The notes: generated by a model from the sequence alone, not told the origin. A stretch of 64,000 nucleotides of DNA from Betaproteobacteria bacterium (GCA_016720855.1 JADKJU010000001.1:489501-553500); one strand, 5' to 3'; positions 17,976 to 27,224 are shown, counted from the first letter of the stretch. Translations and numbers: made by a program.

Positions 17976-18820
17976 GCCCGCAGGCGCGTCGTGAGCAGGT
18001 TGTGTTGGCCGTGCAGCGCGGCCACTCGACCAGACGTGCGTGCGGGCTGATTGGCGTGGCGCGATCGATGATGGGATACCAGTCGATTCGAGCCGAAAGA
18101 GACGTGCCGGCGATTTCGGCCATGCGCAGGCTCTCGGCGCAGTATCCGCGCTATGGCTATCGGCGCATCCGGATCTTTCTGGGACGCGAGGGCCACGGGA
18201 TGGGGGCCAGAACAGGCTCATCGCCTCTGGAAGTCGGCAGGACTGCAACTGCCGCGGCGCCGGCCGCGACGCCGCATTGCGACGAGCCGCCCGCGTCCCT
18301 TGCCGCCCCAAGCCCCGAACCATGTCTGGGCCTATGACTTCGTGTTCGACGCCTGCGCCAACGGCCAGCAGATCAAGTGCCTGACGGTAGTCGATGAATT
18401 TACCCGGGAATGCCTCGCGATCGACGTAGCCGGGAGCATCCGCTCGAATCGAGTGATCGAGGTGCTCTCGCGCCTGGTGAGTCTGCACGGAGCGCCGACG
18501 GCCTTGCGTTCCGACAACGGCCCCGAATTCGTCAGCCGCGCCATTCTCGAGTGGCTGACGCGCTCCGGCATCCATACGGCCCCATTGATCCCGGAAAGCC
18601 TTGGCAAAACGGCACCGACGAGAGTTTCAACGGGAAATTCCGGGACGAGTGCCTGAGCCTCGAGTGGTTCCGAAGCCGCGAGGAGGCCCGCGTCGTGATC
18701 GAGCAGTGGCGCCGACACTTCAACCATGTGCGTCCGCATTCGAGTCACGACTACCTCACGCCCGTTGAATTCAAGCTACGCTACGATTCCACAACCGCGG
18801 GGGCCATTTCCAAGTTATGA
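17969..18820 (+). pseudogene. IS3-family transposase OrfB (copy A), two frameshifts
   Basis: This is the DDE integrase-domain part. Against copy B there is an extra G in a G-run at about 18202-18206 and a missing A near 18583, so three frames are needed to read the protein. Recognisable pieces are SMMGYQSIRAERDVPAISAM, then VWAYDFVFDACANGQQIKC and TVVDEFTRECLAIDVAGS (first catalytic Asp), LRSDNGPEFVS (second Asp), and FNGKFRDECLSLEW with the catalytic Glu. As it stands the copy cannot make a full OrfB. Confidence 0.88.
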
Positions 18821-18892
18821 ATGGCCCGGAAATCCCCATGCAGGTCAGGTGTGCTTGCAGCGGATGCAGGATTCGGTGACGACGTAGGTCAT

Positions 18893-18983
18893 GCGCGGCT
18901 TTCATTAAGCTGCATATATAATACTGGTTAAGATTATCACTCCGTTCGGGCTGCCGCAACGGGGCTGGCGGGAGGCAAAGGCC
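18893..18983. promoter_or_regulatory. Divergent AT-rich promoter region (fdxA / small CxxC gene)
   Basis: A 91-base gap that is clearly more AT-rich than its surroundings, with TATAAT at 18917-18922 and further TATA-like steps readable on both strands. It separates the intact start codon of the disrupted fdxA from the start of the 90-residue gene. No clear -35 was identified for either direction. Confidence 0.4.
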
Positions 18984-19256
18984 ATGGCGGAAACGATCCA
19001 GGTGTGGCAATGCATCGGCTGCGGGCGCGTTGAAGGGCCGGCCCAATGCATCGGAGTCTGCGAAGACCGGATCGTCGACATGGTCAACGCGGCCGACTAC
19101 AAGGCTGACCTCGCCCAGGCCGAGGCCAGGGCTGCGGCGCTGGAGGAGGTGGTCAGGCGGATCGCCCTGACCTTCCCGAAAAACGGGGAATGGGAAAGCA
19201 CCTGGCGGGCACTCCAGGCGCAGGCGAAGCGGGCTCTTGGGCCGGTGACGCAATAG
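18984..19256 (+). CDS. Hypothetical small protein with N-terminal CxxC
   Basis: A 90-residue protein not recognised by function. VWQCIGCGRVEGPAQCIGVC gives two Cys pairs that could bind zinc or a small cluster. The middle is a charged, Ala-rich helix (ADLAQAEARAAALEEVVRRI) and the tail ends in RALGPVTQ. It is divergent from fdxA, sharing the AT-rich region at 18893-18983 as promoter. GAGGCAAAG lies just before the ATG. Confidence 0.6.
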   Translation: MAETIQVWQCIGCGRVEGPAQCIGVCEDRIVDMVNAADYKADLAQAEARAAALEEVVRRIALTFPKNGEWESTWRALQAQAKRALGPVTQ

Positions 19257-19314
19257 TTTCAAGCGGGAACTGATGCGCGACGCGACGGAAATTTAAGGAC
19301 GCACCAAAGACAAA

Positions 19315-19338
19315 GGCCCGCCGTGATGGCGGGCCTTC
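19315..19338. terminator. Rho-independent terminator, probably bidirectional
   Basis: An 8-bp perfect stem, GGCCCGCC/GGCGGGCC, with a GTGAT loop is followed by TTCTT on the plus strand and by TTTGTCTTT on the minus strand. It sits between the 90-residue gene and the 3' end of tRNA-Asn, so it can end both transcripts. Confidence 0.7.
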
Positions 19339-19349
19339 TTCCTGAAAGC

Positions 19350-19425
19350 TGGCTCCCCGACCTGGACTCGAACCAGGGACCTGCGGATTAACAGTCCGTC
19401 GCTCTACCAACTGAGCTATCGGGGA
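19350..19425 (-). tRNA. tRNA-Asn (anticodon GTT)
   Basis: This 76-base tRNA on the minus strand has a 7-bp acceptor stem (TCCCCGA with TCGGGGA), discriminator G and an encoded CCA. The D-arm reads AGCTCAGTTGGTAGAGC, the anticodon loop CTGTTAATC gives GTT, and the T-arm is GGTTCGAGTCC. All canonical positions are present. Confidence 0.95.
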
Positions 19426-21188
19426 ATCGGTGAACCCGGAATTATAGGTTTCCGGGCGATTCCGGTCAATTCAGAGGAGTGCCGAGCGGCGGGGGGGACG
19501 ACGAAAGACCTGCTGAATCACGTCCCTGGGCCAGCATTTCCTTGATGCGGGCGCGGGCCTTGAGGAACGGGGAATTGCGGGCGGCTTTTCCGAGGTAGGC
19601 GTCCAGATCAGCATTTTCCGTGGCCAGTCGGCGGACGAGGGCGAGAAAATGGTCCGTGAGCTCGGGGTCGAACTGTCGGCCCCTGAGAGCAGAAATCTGG
19701 TCCAGCGCTGCCTCGGTGGCGATGGCCTTCGCATAGGGCCGGCCATGAGTCATCGCGTCAAAGGCGTCGGCAAGGGCAACTATGCGGGCACTCTTGGGAA
19801 TGGACATGCCCTTGAACTGGCGGGGATAGCCCGTGCCGTCCCACCATTCGTGGTGACAACGGGCGATCTCCTCAGCGACGCGGACCTGGGGAATGTCGCT
19901 CTTCGAAAGGATCTCGGCCCCGACGATCGTGTGGGAGGCGATGAAGTGCTTTTCCGCTTCCTTCAGGGTCTTTTCGTCGAGAAGAATTTTTTCCGGGATG
20001 CCGATCTTGCCGATGTCGTGCAGGCGGGCGGCGATGTCCAGGGCATTGCATGCATCCCGATCCCAGCCGATTTCCCTGGCGAGTAGGGCTGAGAGGCGGC
20101 CGACTCGATAGCCGTGCTCGCCTGAGATATCTTCGCGGATGTCGGCGGCAATGGCCATGCGCTCGAGCATTTCGTGGCGGGAGCGGGAGACTTCACGCTC
20201 TGCCACTCTGACTCTTAGTTCGGCCTCAACCCGCTCGTGTTCGCCAAGATTCCTTCTTAACGAGGCGGCTACTGAATCCTCTCGAACACCCAAAGCCCGT
20301 AATTGGGTTGCAACTGATTCGGAAGTGACGGATCTGGCGTGCGCGAGCAGTTCTCGCAATACGCGCAAGGCATCTTCTGGACGATCAAGGTCGCCGTACA
20401 GTCTTGCAAGTTGTGAGAGTGAATCGAGGTAGAGGGGAACCATGACCCCCTTGAGGGACGCGGCCACCTCTTCCACCATCGTCAAACCACGATCGGGGTC
20501 ACCTAAATAGACTTCGGTCAGGCCCTCGCAAAGGCGAGCAGTGCCTTCCGTGCGTCGTGACGGAAAGCGATTTGCCAGCTCTCGGATATACATTGCGTGA
20601 TTCTTTGCCATTGAATACTTCTTGTTTCCAACCAAGATCATAATCAAATTAAGCTCTCTCAGAAGGCGGACCACGGCACTCTTGTGAGAGTTCGGTAATC
20701 CACTCAATTCAATCGCTTTAGATGCGTATGTTTCGGCAGTTGAGCACTCCCCTAAGAGGTGCATTGCAAGAGCCGTATTATTGAATACGCAAGCGCGCTG
20801 ATCATCTGCGTCAGCACTATTCATGCTAATGAAATCAAGGGCTCGATTCGCGCACGCCACACCCTCGCTATATAGGCCTGAGTCGATAAGAGTTGATGAG
20901 AGATTTGACCAAGAGACATACTGGGCGTATCTATCGTCTAACTTGTAGGCAAGCGAGAGCGCCATGGTGTGAAACTCAATTCCACGGCAGCGGTCACCGG
21001 TCTCGGCGTATACGATACCAAGAACGCTCAAGTATCTGCGAAGATCAGGTGATCTGCGGGTACGCCTTGCGAGGTCGACTCCATATTTGGCAAGAACGAT
21101 CGAGTCGACGGTACTGCCGGTCAAATACAAGTGATGGCAGCAGTGGTGTAGTAGATCCAAGTGACCTGCATGGGGATTTCCGGGCCAT

Positions 21189-22040
21189 TCATAACTTGGA
21201 AATGGCCCCCGCGGTTGTGGAATCGTAGCGTAGCTTGAATTCAACGGGCGTGAGGTAGTCGTGACTCGAATGCGGACGCACATGGTTGAAGTGTCGGCGC
21301 CACTGCTCGATCACGACGCGGGCCTCCTCGCGGCTTCGGAACCACTCGAGGCTCAGGCACTCGTCCCGGAATTTCCCGTTGAAACTCTCGTCGGTGCCGT
21401 TTTGCCAAGGCTTTCCGGGATCAATGTGGGCCGTATGGATGCCGGAGCGCGTCAGCCACTCGAGAATGGCGCGGCTGACGAATTCGGGGCCGTTGTCGGA
21501 ACGCAAGGCCGTCGGCGCTCCGTGCAGACTCACCAGGCGCGAGAGCACCTCGATCACTCGATTCGAGCGGATGCTCCCGGCTACGTCGATCGCGAGGCAT
21601 TCCCGGGTAAATTCATCGACTACCGTCAGGCACTTGATCTGCTGGCCGTTGGCGCAGGCGTCGAACACGAAGTCATAGGCCCAGACATGGTTCGGGGCTT
21701 GGGGCGGCAAGGGACGCGGGCGGCTCGTCGCAATGCGGCGTCGCGGCCGGCGCCGCGGCAGTTGCAGTCCTGCCGACTTCCAGAGGCGATGAGCTCGTTC
21801 TGGCCCCATCCCGTGGCCCTCGCGTCCCAGAAAGATCCGGATGCGCCGATAGCCATAGCGCGGATACTGCGCCGAGAGCCTGCGCATGGCCGAAATCGCC
21901 GGCACGTCTCTTTCGGCTCGAATCGACTGGTATCCCATCATCGATCGCGCCACGCCAATCAGCCCGCACGCACGTCTGGTCGAGTGGCCGCGCTGCACGG
22001 CCAACACAACCTGCTCACGACGCGCCTGCGGGCTTACCAC
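21189..22040 (-). CDS. IS3-family transposase OrfB (copy B, intact)
   Basis: A 283-residue integrase-core transposase. The DDE residues fall in VVDEFTRECLAIDV (Asp), LRSDNGPEFVS (Asp) and FNGKFRDECLSLEW (Glu). It begins at a GTG overlapping the end of orfA and would normally be expressed as an OrfAB fusion by frameshifting. The HTH_21-like region YPRYGYRRIRIFL precedes the catalytic core. Confidence 0.92.
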   Translation of the reverse strand: MVSPQARREQVVLAVQRGHSTRRACGLIGVARSMMGYQSIRAERDVPAISAMRRLSAQYPRYGYRRIRIFLGREGHGMGPERAHRLWKSAGLQLPRRRPRRRIATSRPRPLPPQAPNHVWAYDFVFDACANGQQIKCLTVVDEFTRECLAIDVAGSIRSNRVIEVLSRLVSLHGAPTALRSDNGPEFVSRAILEWLTRSGIHTAHIDPGKPWQNGTDESFNGKFRDECLSLEWFRSREEARVVIEQWRRHFNHVRPHSSHDYLTPVEFKLRYDSTTAGAISKL

Positions 22041-22296
22041 TTTCGCCGGTTGATTTCTTCAGGTATCGATCGCCATTTCCCGCTCGGCGAGCATGCGTTT
22101 CAACTTGGCGTTCTCGGCCTCCAGGGCGCGCAGCCGTTTGACGTCCGCAGGCTGGAGCTGTCCGAAACGCTTGCGCCAGCCTGTACAACGTCTGGTCGCT
22201 GACCTTGTACTTGCGCGATACGTCGGCAATCGTAGTCCGGTCGGCCTCGCGCAACATCGCGACCATCTGTTCTTCTGTAAATCGGCTTTTCTTCAT
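22031..22296 (-). pseudogene. IS3-family transposase OrfA (copy B), frameshifted
   Basis: It matches copy A OrfA to DQTLY, then an extra base near 22190 shifts the frame. Two further single-base losses lie near 22055-22065 (CCTGAAGG in copy A reads CTGAAG). The leucine-zipper part is therefore lost. The differences are all single bases in short runs, so consensus error cannot be excluded. Confidence 0.85.
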
Positions 22297-22653
22297 GGGC
22301 TCCTCTTGGCAGAGCAGGAGCCATTCTCTCAAGTTATGATCGGTCCGAAAAACCCAGGCAGGTCACAAGCGTAGTGCGGCATTCGCACTTCCACGAAGCC
22401 GGACAAGGCAGTTTCCTATAGTTCGGAATTGCGCGGTAGCGCTTCCTGACTGAGTCCGAAGCAAGTCCAGAGAGTGGGGTACGAGACTGCTTAGAACCAC
22501 GCGAATGCGTGGATCTGAGGAAAGTGGGCTAATTCGCGTAAGGCGGTCAAGAGACATCGAGAGTTCCGAGATGCTCACTTTGCCTCCCGCAAATTGCTAG
22601 TCCAAATAGATATTGAGAAGCGCCGCCTTTCTACAGACCAAGTTTAATAAATG

Positions 22654-24543
22654 TTACCGCTGAAGGTCAAGCCTGCTACCACTTCCGGTCTCGCCACCTT
22701 CCTTGCTCTTGCGGAGCGTTTCCCAGATCTTGGATCTCGCCTGCAAGAACGGGGAAGCTTGGGCGGCCTTTCCGAGGTATCCATCAAGATCCATATACTG
22801 CTTTCGGAGCTTGGCAATTAGAACCAGGAACACATCCGTTAGTTGAGGATCAAACTGGCTACTCTTGAGACGCGCAATTTCCGCAAGGGCATTGTCGATG
22901 GGCCAAGGCTCCTTGTATGGGCGCTTATGGGTTAGTGCATCGAATACGTCAGCCAAGGCAGTAATTCTTGCCGAAAGGGGAATTGCTGACCCCGAAACAT
23001 TTCCTGGATACCCGCCTCCATCCCACCATTCATGGTGGTGACGCGCGATTTCCTCTGCCATCTGCATATGAGGAATGTTGCTCTTCGAGAGCAACTCAGC
23101 ACCGACGGTCGTATGCGTGCGCATGATTTGGCGCTCTGAATCATTTAGCTTGTCGGGCTTCAACAAGATCGCATCGGGAACGCCTATTTTGCCAATGTCG
23201 TGCAAGCGCGCAGCAAGTTCGACCATGAAACATGTCTCGTGATCGCATCCGTACTCTTCGGCAATCAGTCCCGAGAGCATTCCAACTCGATATGAATGTT
23301 CGCCCGTGGAGTCGTCCCGCAGTTCGGCAGTAACTGCGAGGCGTTCAAGCATCTCTATCCGGGACCTAAATAGCTCTTGTTCGGCAACTTTTCCTCTCAA
23401 TGCCGCCTCTTGCCTTGCCAACCTGACTTCTTCCGAGTTCTTTCCTTCGGAAACCTGACCAAGTGTCTCTAGATGCCGTTTAACGTGATTGAGCGCATTT
23501 TCTTGCTGCGTTTGCTTGATTGCCTCCATCATTTCGCGAAGATAAATCAACGCCCGCTCGGGCTGCCCGACAAGCTCAAACGCTTTGACTAGAGCACCCA
23601 AAGTATCTCTCAGCATTGAGCGGACCTGTCGCGCACGCTCTAATGTTGCAGTCAAACGAGAAATGCCAACGTCGACCTTTCCCGCATGAACTTCGTACAG
23701 TCCCTCTGCAATTGCGGCCGCGATTTCCGCTCTCGGCGACTGCGATTCGCGAGCATAAACTCGCGCAATCTCGCATCGCTCCCGAGCTTTATCGAGGTTA
23801 TTTACTTCCAGCAGCAGTCTGGTGTAGTAGTTTTCGCGAAGTACTCGGGACAATTTATCGGCTGCGGTAACAGGTGTCGCGCTTTCCCTCACTGCAGTTT
23901 CTGCAGCTCTTATCCCTCTCCCGAAATCCTCTAGATGTAATGCGCAAAGCGCAATATTCGAATATGCATTCGGTCGAATTGCAGCGAGGGCCGGGGCATT
24001 CGCAGACATGTCAATCGCATGCTCGAAGCACACGATTGCATCACGATATTGGGCAGCATAGAGGAGTGCCACCCCAAGGTTTATCCATACAATGCATTCA
24101 GAAGCGCGGTCCCCAAGCTGCCGAGAAAGATCAAGGGCCTTGGCATAACACTCGACGGCCGCCGAGATATTCCCGGTATCCGCCTGTGTAACGCCTAGCA
24201 GTGTTAGCGCTTTTCTGTGAAGCAGCGCAATGTTTGCTTTATCAGCGAGTCGGACGGCCTCACTCGCAGGATCGATCGCCGCAAATCCTTGCCCGGTTAC
24301 ATAGAAGTAGTGGGAGGCATCCAGGAGGCATCCGATTCGATCTTCGGCACTTTGTGTTCCTGGTATGCGCTTAATAGCCGTCACCACAGACCGAACATAT
24401 TCGCTCGACGCGGCGGAGCCGGCCTGAACACGGGCCCCCACTTCGGCAGCAACTCTGGCCAGAGCCGAGCGAAAGCGGCCAGCGTCCAGGGCGGGGGCTG
24501 GCTGGGAAATCAGTTGGAGGTCTTCGTCGGTTTGATTATTCAC
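22654..24543 (-). CDS. TPR/HD-GYP cyclic-di-GMP phosphodiesterase
   Basis: A 629-residue soluble signalling protein without signal peptide or transmembrane helix. Residues 70-345 are TPR-like repeats (KALTLLGVTQADTGNISAAV, WINLGVALLYAAQYRDAIVC), 345-405 a coiled coil, and 405-600 an HD-GYP domain with GEHSYRVG (His 416), RLHDIGKIGVP (His-Asp 448-449), RTHTTVGAE, RHHHEWWDGGGYP and ADVFDALTHKRPYK. It should hydrolyse cyclic-di-GMP; the TPR part is probably the sensor or partner-binding region. The start is a GTG with an in-frame stop five codons upstream and no strong ribosome site. It is followed after 75 bases by its disrupted paralogue. GC is visibly lower than in the flanking core genes. 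Confidence 0.87.
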   Translation of the reverse strand: MNNQTDEDLQLISQPAPALDAGRFRSALARVAAEVGARVQAGSAASSEYVRSVVTAIKRIPGTQSAEDRIGCLLDASHYFYVTGQGFAAIDPASEAVRLADKANIALLHRKALTLLGVTQADTGNISAAVECYAKALDLSRQLGDRASECIVWINLGVALLYAAQYRDAIVCFEHAIDMSANAPALAAIRPNAYSNIALCALHLEDFGRGIRAAETAVRESATPVTAADKLSRVLRENYYTRLLLEVNNLDKARERCEIARVYARESQSPRAEIAAAIAEGLYEVHAGKVDVGISRLTATLERARQVRSMLRDTLGALVKAFELVGQPERALIYLREMMEAIKQTQQENALNHVKRHLETLGQVSEGKNSEEVRLARQEAALRGKVAEQELFRSRIEMLERLAVTAELRDDSTGEHSYRVGMLSGLIAEEYGCDHETCFMVELAARLHDIGKIGVPDAILLKPDKLNDSERQIMRTHTTVGAELLSKSNIPHMQMAEEIARHHHEWWDGGGYPGNVSGSAIPLSARITALADVFDALTHKRPYKEPWPIDNALAEIARLKSSQFDPQLTDVFLVLIAKLRKQYMDLDGYLGKAAQASPFLQARSKIWETLRKSKEGGETGSGSRLDLQR

Positions 24544-24567
24544 AAGTCGTTGTTTTCACAAATCAAT

Positions 24568-25382
24568 TCAATTATGCTTTGTAAGAGTGTGATCTAGTGC
24601 GGATTCCGGTGAAGTCGGGCCGGCGTTCCGGCGGAAGCCGGGCCATCGTTCCGGTCGATGCCGGGCCGTGGCGTGATGCGCGCCCTTGAGGGCGAGGCGA
24701 TAGCTGTTGTGAACGAGCCGGTCGAGGATTGCGTCGGCAAGGGTGGGGTCGGCCAGGTGCGTGTGCCACTGTTCGACGGGCAGTTGGCTGGTGACGATGG
24801 TGGAGCGGCGGTCATAGCGGTCGTCGAAGATTTCCAGGAGGTCGCGCTTGGTCTGCTCGGCGAGCGGGGTGAGGCCGAAGTCGTCGAGGACCAGGAGGTC
24901 GACCTTGGCCAGGAGCTTGAGGAAGGCGGAGCGGTTTTGCAGCGCGTGATAGCGGGCGAGTTCATCGACGAGCCGCGGCAGGCGGAAGAAGCGCACCGAG
25001 AAGTCCGCACGGCAGGCCGAGTGGGCGAGCGCGCAGCCCAGGAAGCTCTTTCCGACGCCGGTGGGCCCGGTGATGAGCACGTTCAGTGTTCGGCGATCCA
25101 GGCCAGGTCGCGCACCCGGACCATGGCGCCGGGGTCGAGGCCGCGAAGGGCGCTCGTGTCCATGTCCTCGATGACGGCGCCCTGCGGCAAGCGAGCCCAG
25201 CGCAGGCGCTGTGCCAGGCGAGCCGAACCGCGCTCGGTGATCTCGTGCTGGATCATGAGCCCGAGGCGCTCCTCGAAGGTAAGTTGCGAACGATCCGGGG
25301 TGCACAGTTGCTGCTCAAGGGCGGCGGCCATGCCGCGCAGGCGCAGTTGCTGGAGTTGCTCGACGAGCGGTTGGGTCAGCAT
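24568..25382 (-). pseudogene. istB: istB, AAA+ helper ATPase of IS21 element, frameshifted
   Basis: The N-terminal part (MLTQPLVEQLQQLRLRGMAA to VRDLAWIAEH) starts at 25382. Near 25086 one base is missing or extra, and the protein continues in another frame with NVLITGPTGVGKSFLGCALA (Walker A), KVDLLVLDDFGLTPL (Walker B) and RSTIVTSQLPVEQWH. The frame then reads on into the terminal repeats, so the natural C-terminus is probably near 24660. One base correction would restore the ATPase. Confidence 0.85.
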
Positions 25383-25409
25383 CGATGTCCTCTGGGGTGG
25401 GTGACGGGC

Positions 25410-26906
25410 CTACTGGAAGTACTTCTCGCCGCGCACGTTGTCGTGCTCCAGGGGAGCGCGGCCTGGGCGGGCGGGGCGGGCGCGGGCGTGTTGATGAGCG
25501 TTCGAAGCGAGCGGTAGCTGAAGCTGCGGATCGCAACCGCCCGCGTGGCGGCCCCTCGAGCGCCTCGGGGCTGAAGTCGCGCGCAAGGCGAAGGATCCCC
25601 AGGCTCGAGCGCAGGCACTCCTCGGGATGGCGCCTGCGGTGCAGTTGCTCGGTGAGCACCTCGGCGGTGGCCGGTCCGATGGCCAAGGCGCGCTGCATCA
25701 AGCGCTCGTGGGTGAGGTCGATGACGGCGCTGTGCCGCTCGGGACGATGATCGGCGAGGGTCACGAACTGCCCGCGCGAGGGCGCACGCAGGTGCGTGGC
25801 GACCAGGTGCTGGCGATGGAAGATCTCAATCACACGCGCGCTCAGGGCGTACCTCGACCGTGCGTCCGACCAGCTTGTAAGGCACGGAGTAGTAGGCGCG
25901 CTCGACCTCGACGTGATAGTCCAGGTGCACCTTGGCCTTCTTCCAGGTGGCGAATTCGTAAGGCCTGTGCGGAAGCGGGCGCAGCGCCGCACGCTCGATG
26001 TCGGCAAACAGGCTCGCGCGGCACCCTTCGCGCTTCTTGAAGGGGCGAGCGTTGAGATCGGCCACGAGGAGCGCGATCGCGGCATTGAGTTCGCCAAGCG
26101 AGAAGAACGTCCGGTTACGAAGACGGGCAAGGATCCAGCGCTCGACCACCAGCACGCCCGCCTCGACCTTGGCCTTGTCGCGGGGCTTTCGCACCCGCGC
26201 CGGCAGAATCGCCACCGCGTAGTGCTCGGCGAAGTCCTGGTAGGCGGGATTCAAGTCCGGCTCGTAGCGGTGCGCCTTGTGGACGGCGCTCTTCAGGTTG
26301 TCGGGCACGAGGGCACGAGGAACGCCGCCGAGGAATTCCAGAGTGCGCACCTGGGAGCCCAGCCAATCGGGCAACGCCTGCGTCCAGGTCGCTTCCGCAT
26401 AGGTGTAGCTGCTCGCGCCCAGGACGGCCACGAAGATCTGGGCGGCGCGAGCTCCCCGCTCGTGCGATCCACGACCGGCATCGTCTGCCCGGCGTAATCG
26501 AGGAAGAGCTTGTCGCCGGGAACGTGGTTCTGGCGCAGGACCAGATCCTGGTTGGCGAGCCAGCGCCGGTACTGGTCGCAGAAGACGCTGTACCGCCAGC
26601 CATCGGGGAGCCTCGCCTTGTACTCCTGCCAGAGCAATTGCCGCGTCACCCCGGGGCGCTTGAGCTCGGTGCAGAAACGCGAAGTCCGGCTGCGGGGTGC
26701 GAGACAGCGGCACTCGCGCTGGTAGAGCCGCGCCTGAAGGCCCGCCTCGTCAAGCCCGGCCGGCAGCGGCCAGCCCACGCCCGCGGCGCGCGCGGCGCAG
26801 GCACTCCTGCACCGTCGAACGGGCGCTCCCTGACGGCCGCGGCAATCTCGCGGTCGCTCAGACGGACTTCAAACTTGAGACGCAGAACCTCTCGGATCTT
26901 CCGCAT
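25410..26906 (-). pseudogene. istA: istA, IS21-family transposase, multiple frameshifts
   Basis: Pieces of one protein are spread over all three minus frames: MRKIREVLRLKFEVRLSDRE at the start, PGDKLFLDYAGQTMPVVDR (catalytic Asp), FVAVLGASSYTYAEATWTQA and GGVPRALVPDNLKSAV (second Asp), AKVEAGVLVVERW (catalytic Glu), KVHLDYHVEVERAYYSVPYK and the ending HDNVRGEKYFQ. At least four frame changes are needed, so no functional transposase is made unless many are sequencing errors. Confidence 0.85.
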
Positions 26907-26991
26907 GGGTAACCTCGGTTGCGCCACCGCCGGACTCCTTCCAGATGGGAAAGGAGCCCACGGTAGCCCTGGTTACCCGCATCACCCCCGG

Positions 26992-27080
26992 CCGGCATGG
27001 ACCGGAACGCTGGCCCGGCATGCTCCGGAATGGTGGCCCGGCATGCTCCGGAACGCTGGCCCGGCATGGACCGGAATCCG
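26992..27080. repeat. Subterminal short repeats of the IS21 element
   Basis: Four tandem, slightly variable units of about 21-23 bases built on GGCCCGGCATG followed by a CCGGAA core. Related units, in inverse sense, lie at the other end (24598-24668). Repeats of this sort near both ends are typical of IS21-type transposase binding sites. Confidence 0.7.
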
Positions 27081-27224
27081 CAATCTAGTTCACACTCTTG
27101 TCAATACCATAAAGAAGGGGTAGGTGAAATTTGCCGACGAACCCATGGGGCCGTTAGACCTAAGCCCGCGCGCAAGCTACTACATCCTGTGACTTCCAGA
27201 TTCCTCATAGGGGTTGGTATTGTT

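Larger units (their letters stand above)
17643..18847 (+). mobile_element. IS3-family insertion sequence, copy A
   Basis: This 1205-base element has imperfect terminal inverted repeats of about 40 bases: left begins TGACCTGCCTGGGTTTTTC, right (reverse complement) begins TGACCTGCATGGGGATTTC. It has 4-base target duplications (GGTG) and the two-frame orfA/orfB layout of IS3 elements. The 4-base duplication and the MKKSRFTEEQ start of OrfA suggest the IS407-like branch. A nearly identical inverted copy is at 21162-22365. OrfA is intact here, but OrfB carries two frameshifts. Confidence 0.93.
17342..18892 (-). pseudogene. fdxA: fdxA, 7Fe/8Fe ferredoxin, split by an IS3-family element
   Basis: The ferredoxin reads in two pieces on the minus strand. 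The first 15 codons (MTYVVTESCIRCKHT) are at 18892-18848. The remaining 98 (starting DCVDVCPTDAFREG) are at 17638-17342. Between them lies a 1205-base IS3 element flanked by the direct repeat GGTG (17639-17642 and 18848-18851). Joining the pieces with one copy of the duplication gives an uninterrupted 113-residue protein with both cluster motifs, CIRCKHTDCVDVCP and CIDCTLCVPECP, and the long C-terminal extension of FdxA ferredoxins. The gene was therefore intact until a recent insertion. The residual open frame starting inside the gene lacks the first Cys residues and is not expected to be a working ferredoxin. Confidence 0.93.
21162..22365 (-). mobile_element. IS3-family insertion sequence, copy B (inverted)
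   Basis: A 1204-base copy of the element at 17643-18847 in opposite orientation, with the same inverted repeats and a CAAG target duplication. Together the copies form an inverted pair enclosing about 2.3 kb (tRNA-Asn, the 90-residue gene and most of the HD-GYP gene), a configuration that allows inversion by recombination. Here OrfB is intact and OrfA is broken, the opposite of copy A. Confidence 0.93.
19466..22578 (-). pseudogene. TPR/HD-GYP cyclic-di-GMP phosphodiesterase, split by an IS3-family element
   Basis: The gene is in two parts on the minus strand: codons 1-71 at 22578-22366 (GTG start with GGGAGG four bases upstream) and the remaining 563 codons at 21157-19466. An IS3 copy separates them, flanked by the direct repeat CAAG (21158-21161 and 22366-22369). 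Rejoining restores a 634-residue frame, close to the 629 residues of its upstream paralogue. Residues 75-350 are TPR-like helical repeats, then a coiled coil, then an HD-GYP domain with LHDIGKIGIP, ASHTIVGAE, CHHEWWDGTGYP and ADAFDAMTHG, all key metal ligands present. The part after the IS still has an open frame entered from IS sequence, so a truncated product with the whole HD-GYP domain is possible. Confidence 0.9.
24580..27103 (-). mobile_element. IS21-family insertion sequence, decayed
   Basis: About 2.5 kb with related ends: the left begins TGTAAGAGTGTGATCTAG and the right (reverse complement) TGACAAGAGTGTGAACTAG. Each end is followed by GCGGATTCCGG and a set of GC-rich subterminal repeats. 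It carries istA and istB in order, both frameshifted. No convincing target duplication was found (ATTATGCTT on the left, ATACCATAA on the right). It separates the HD-GYP genes from the peptide array and was probably inserted after those genes were together. Confidence 0.85.
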
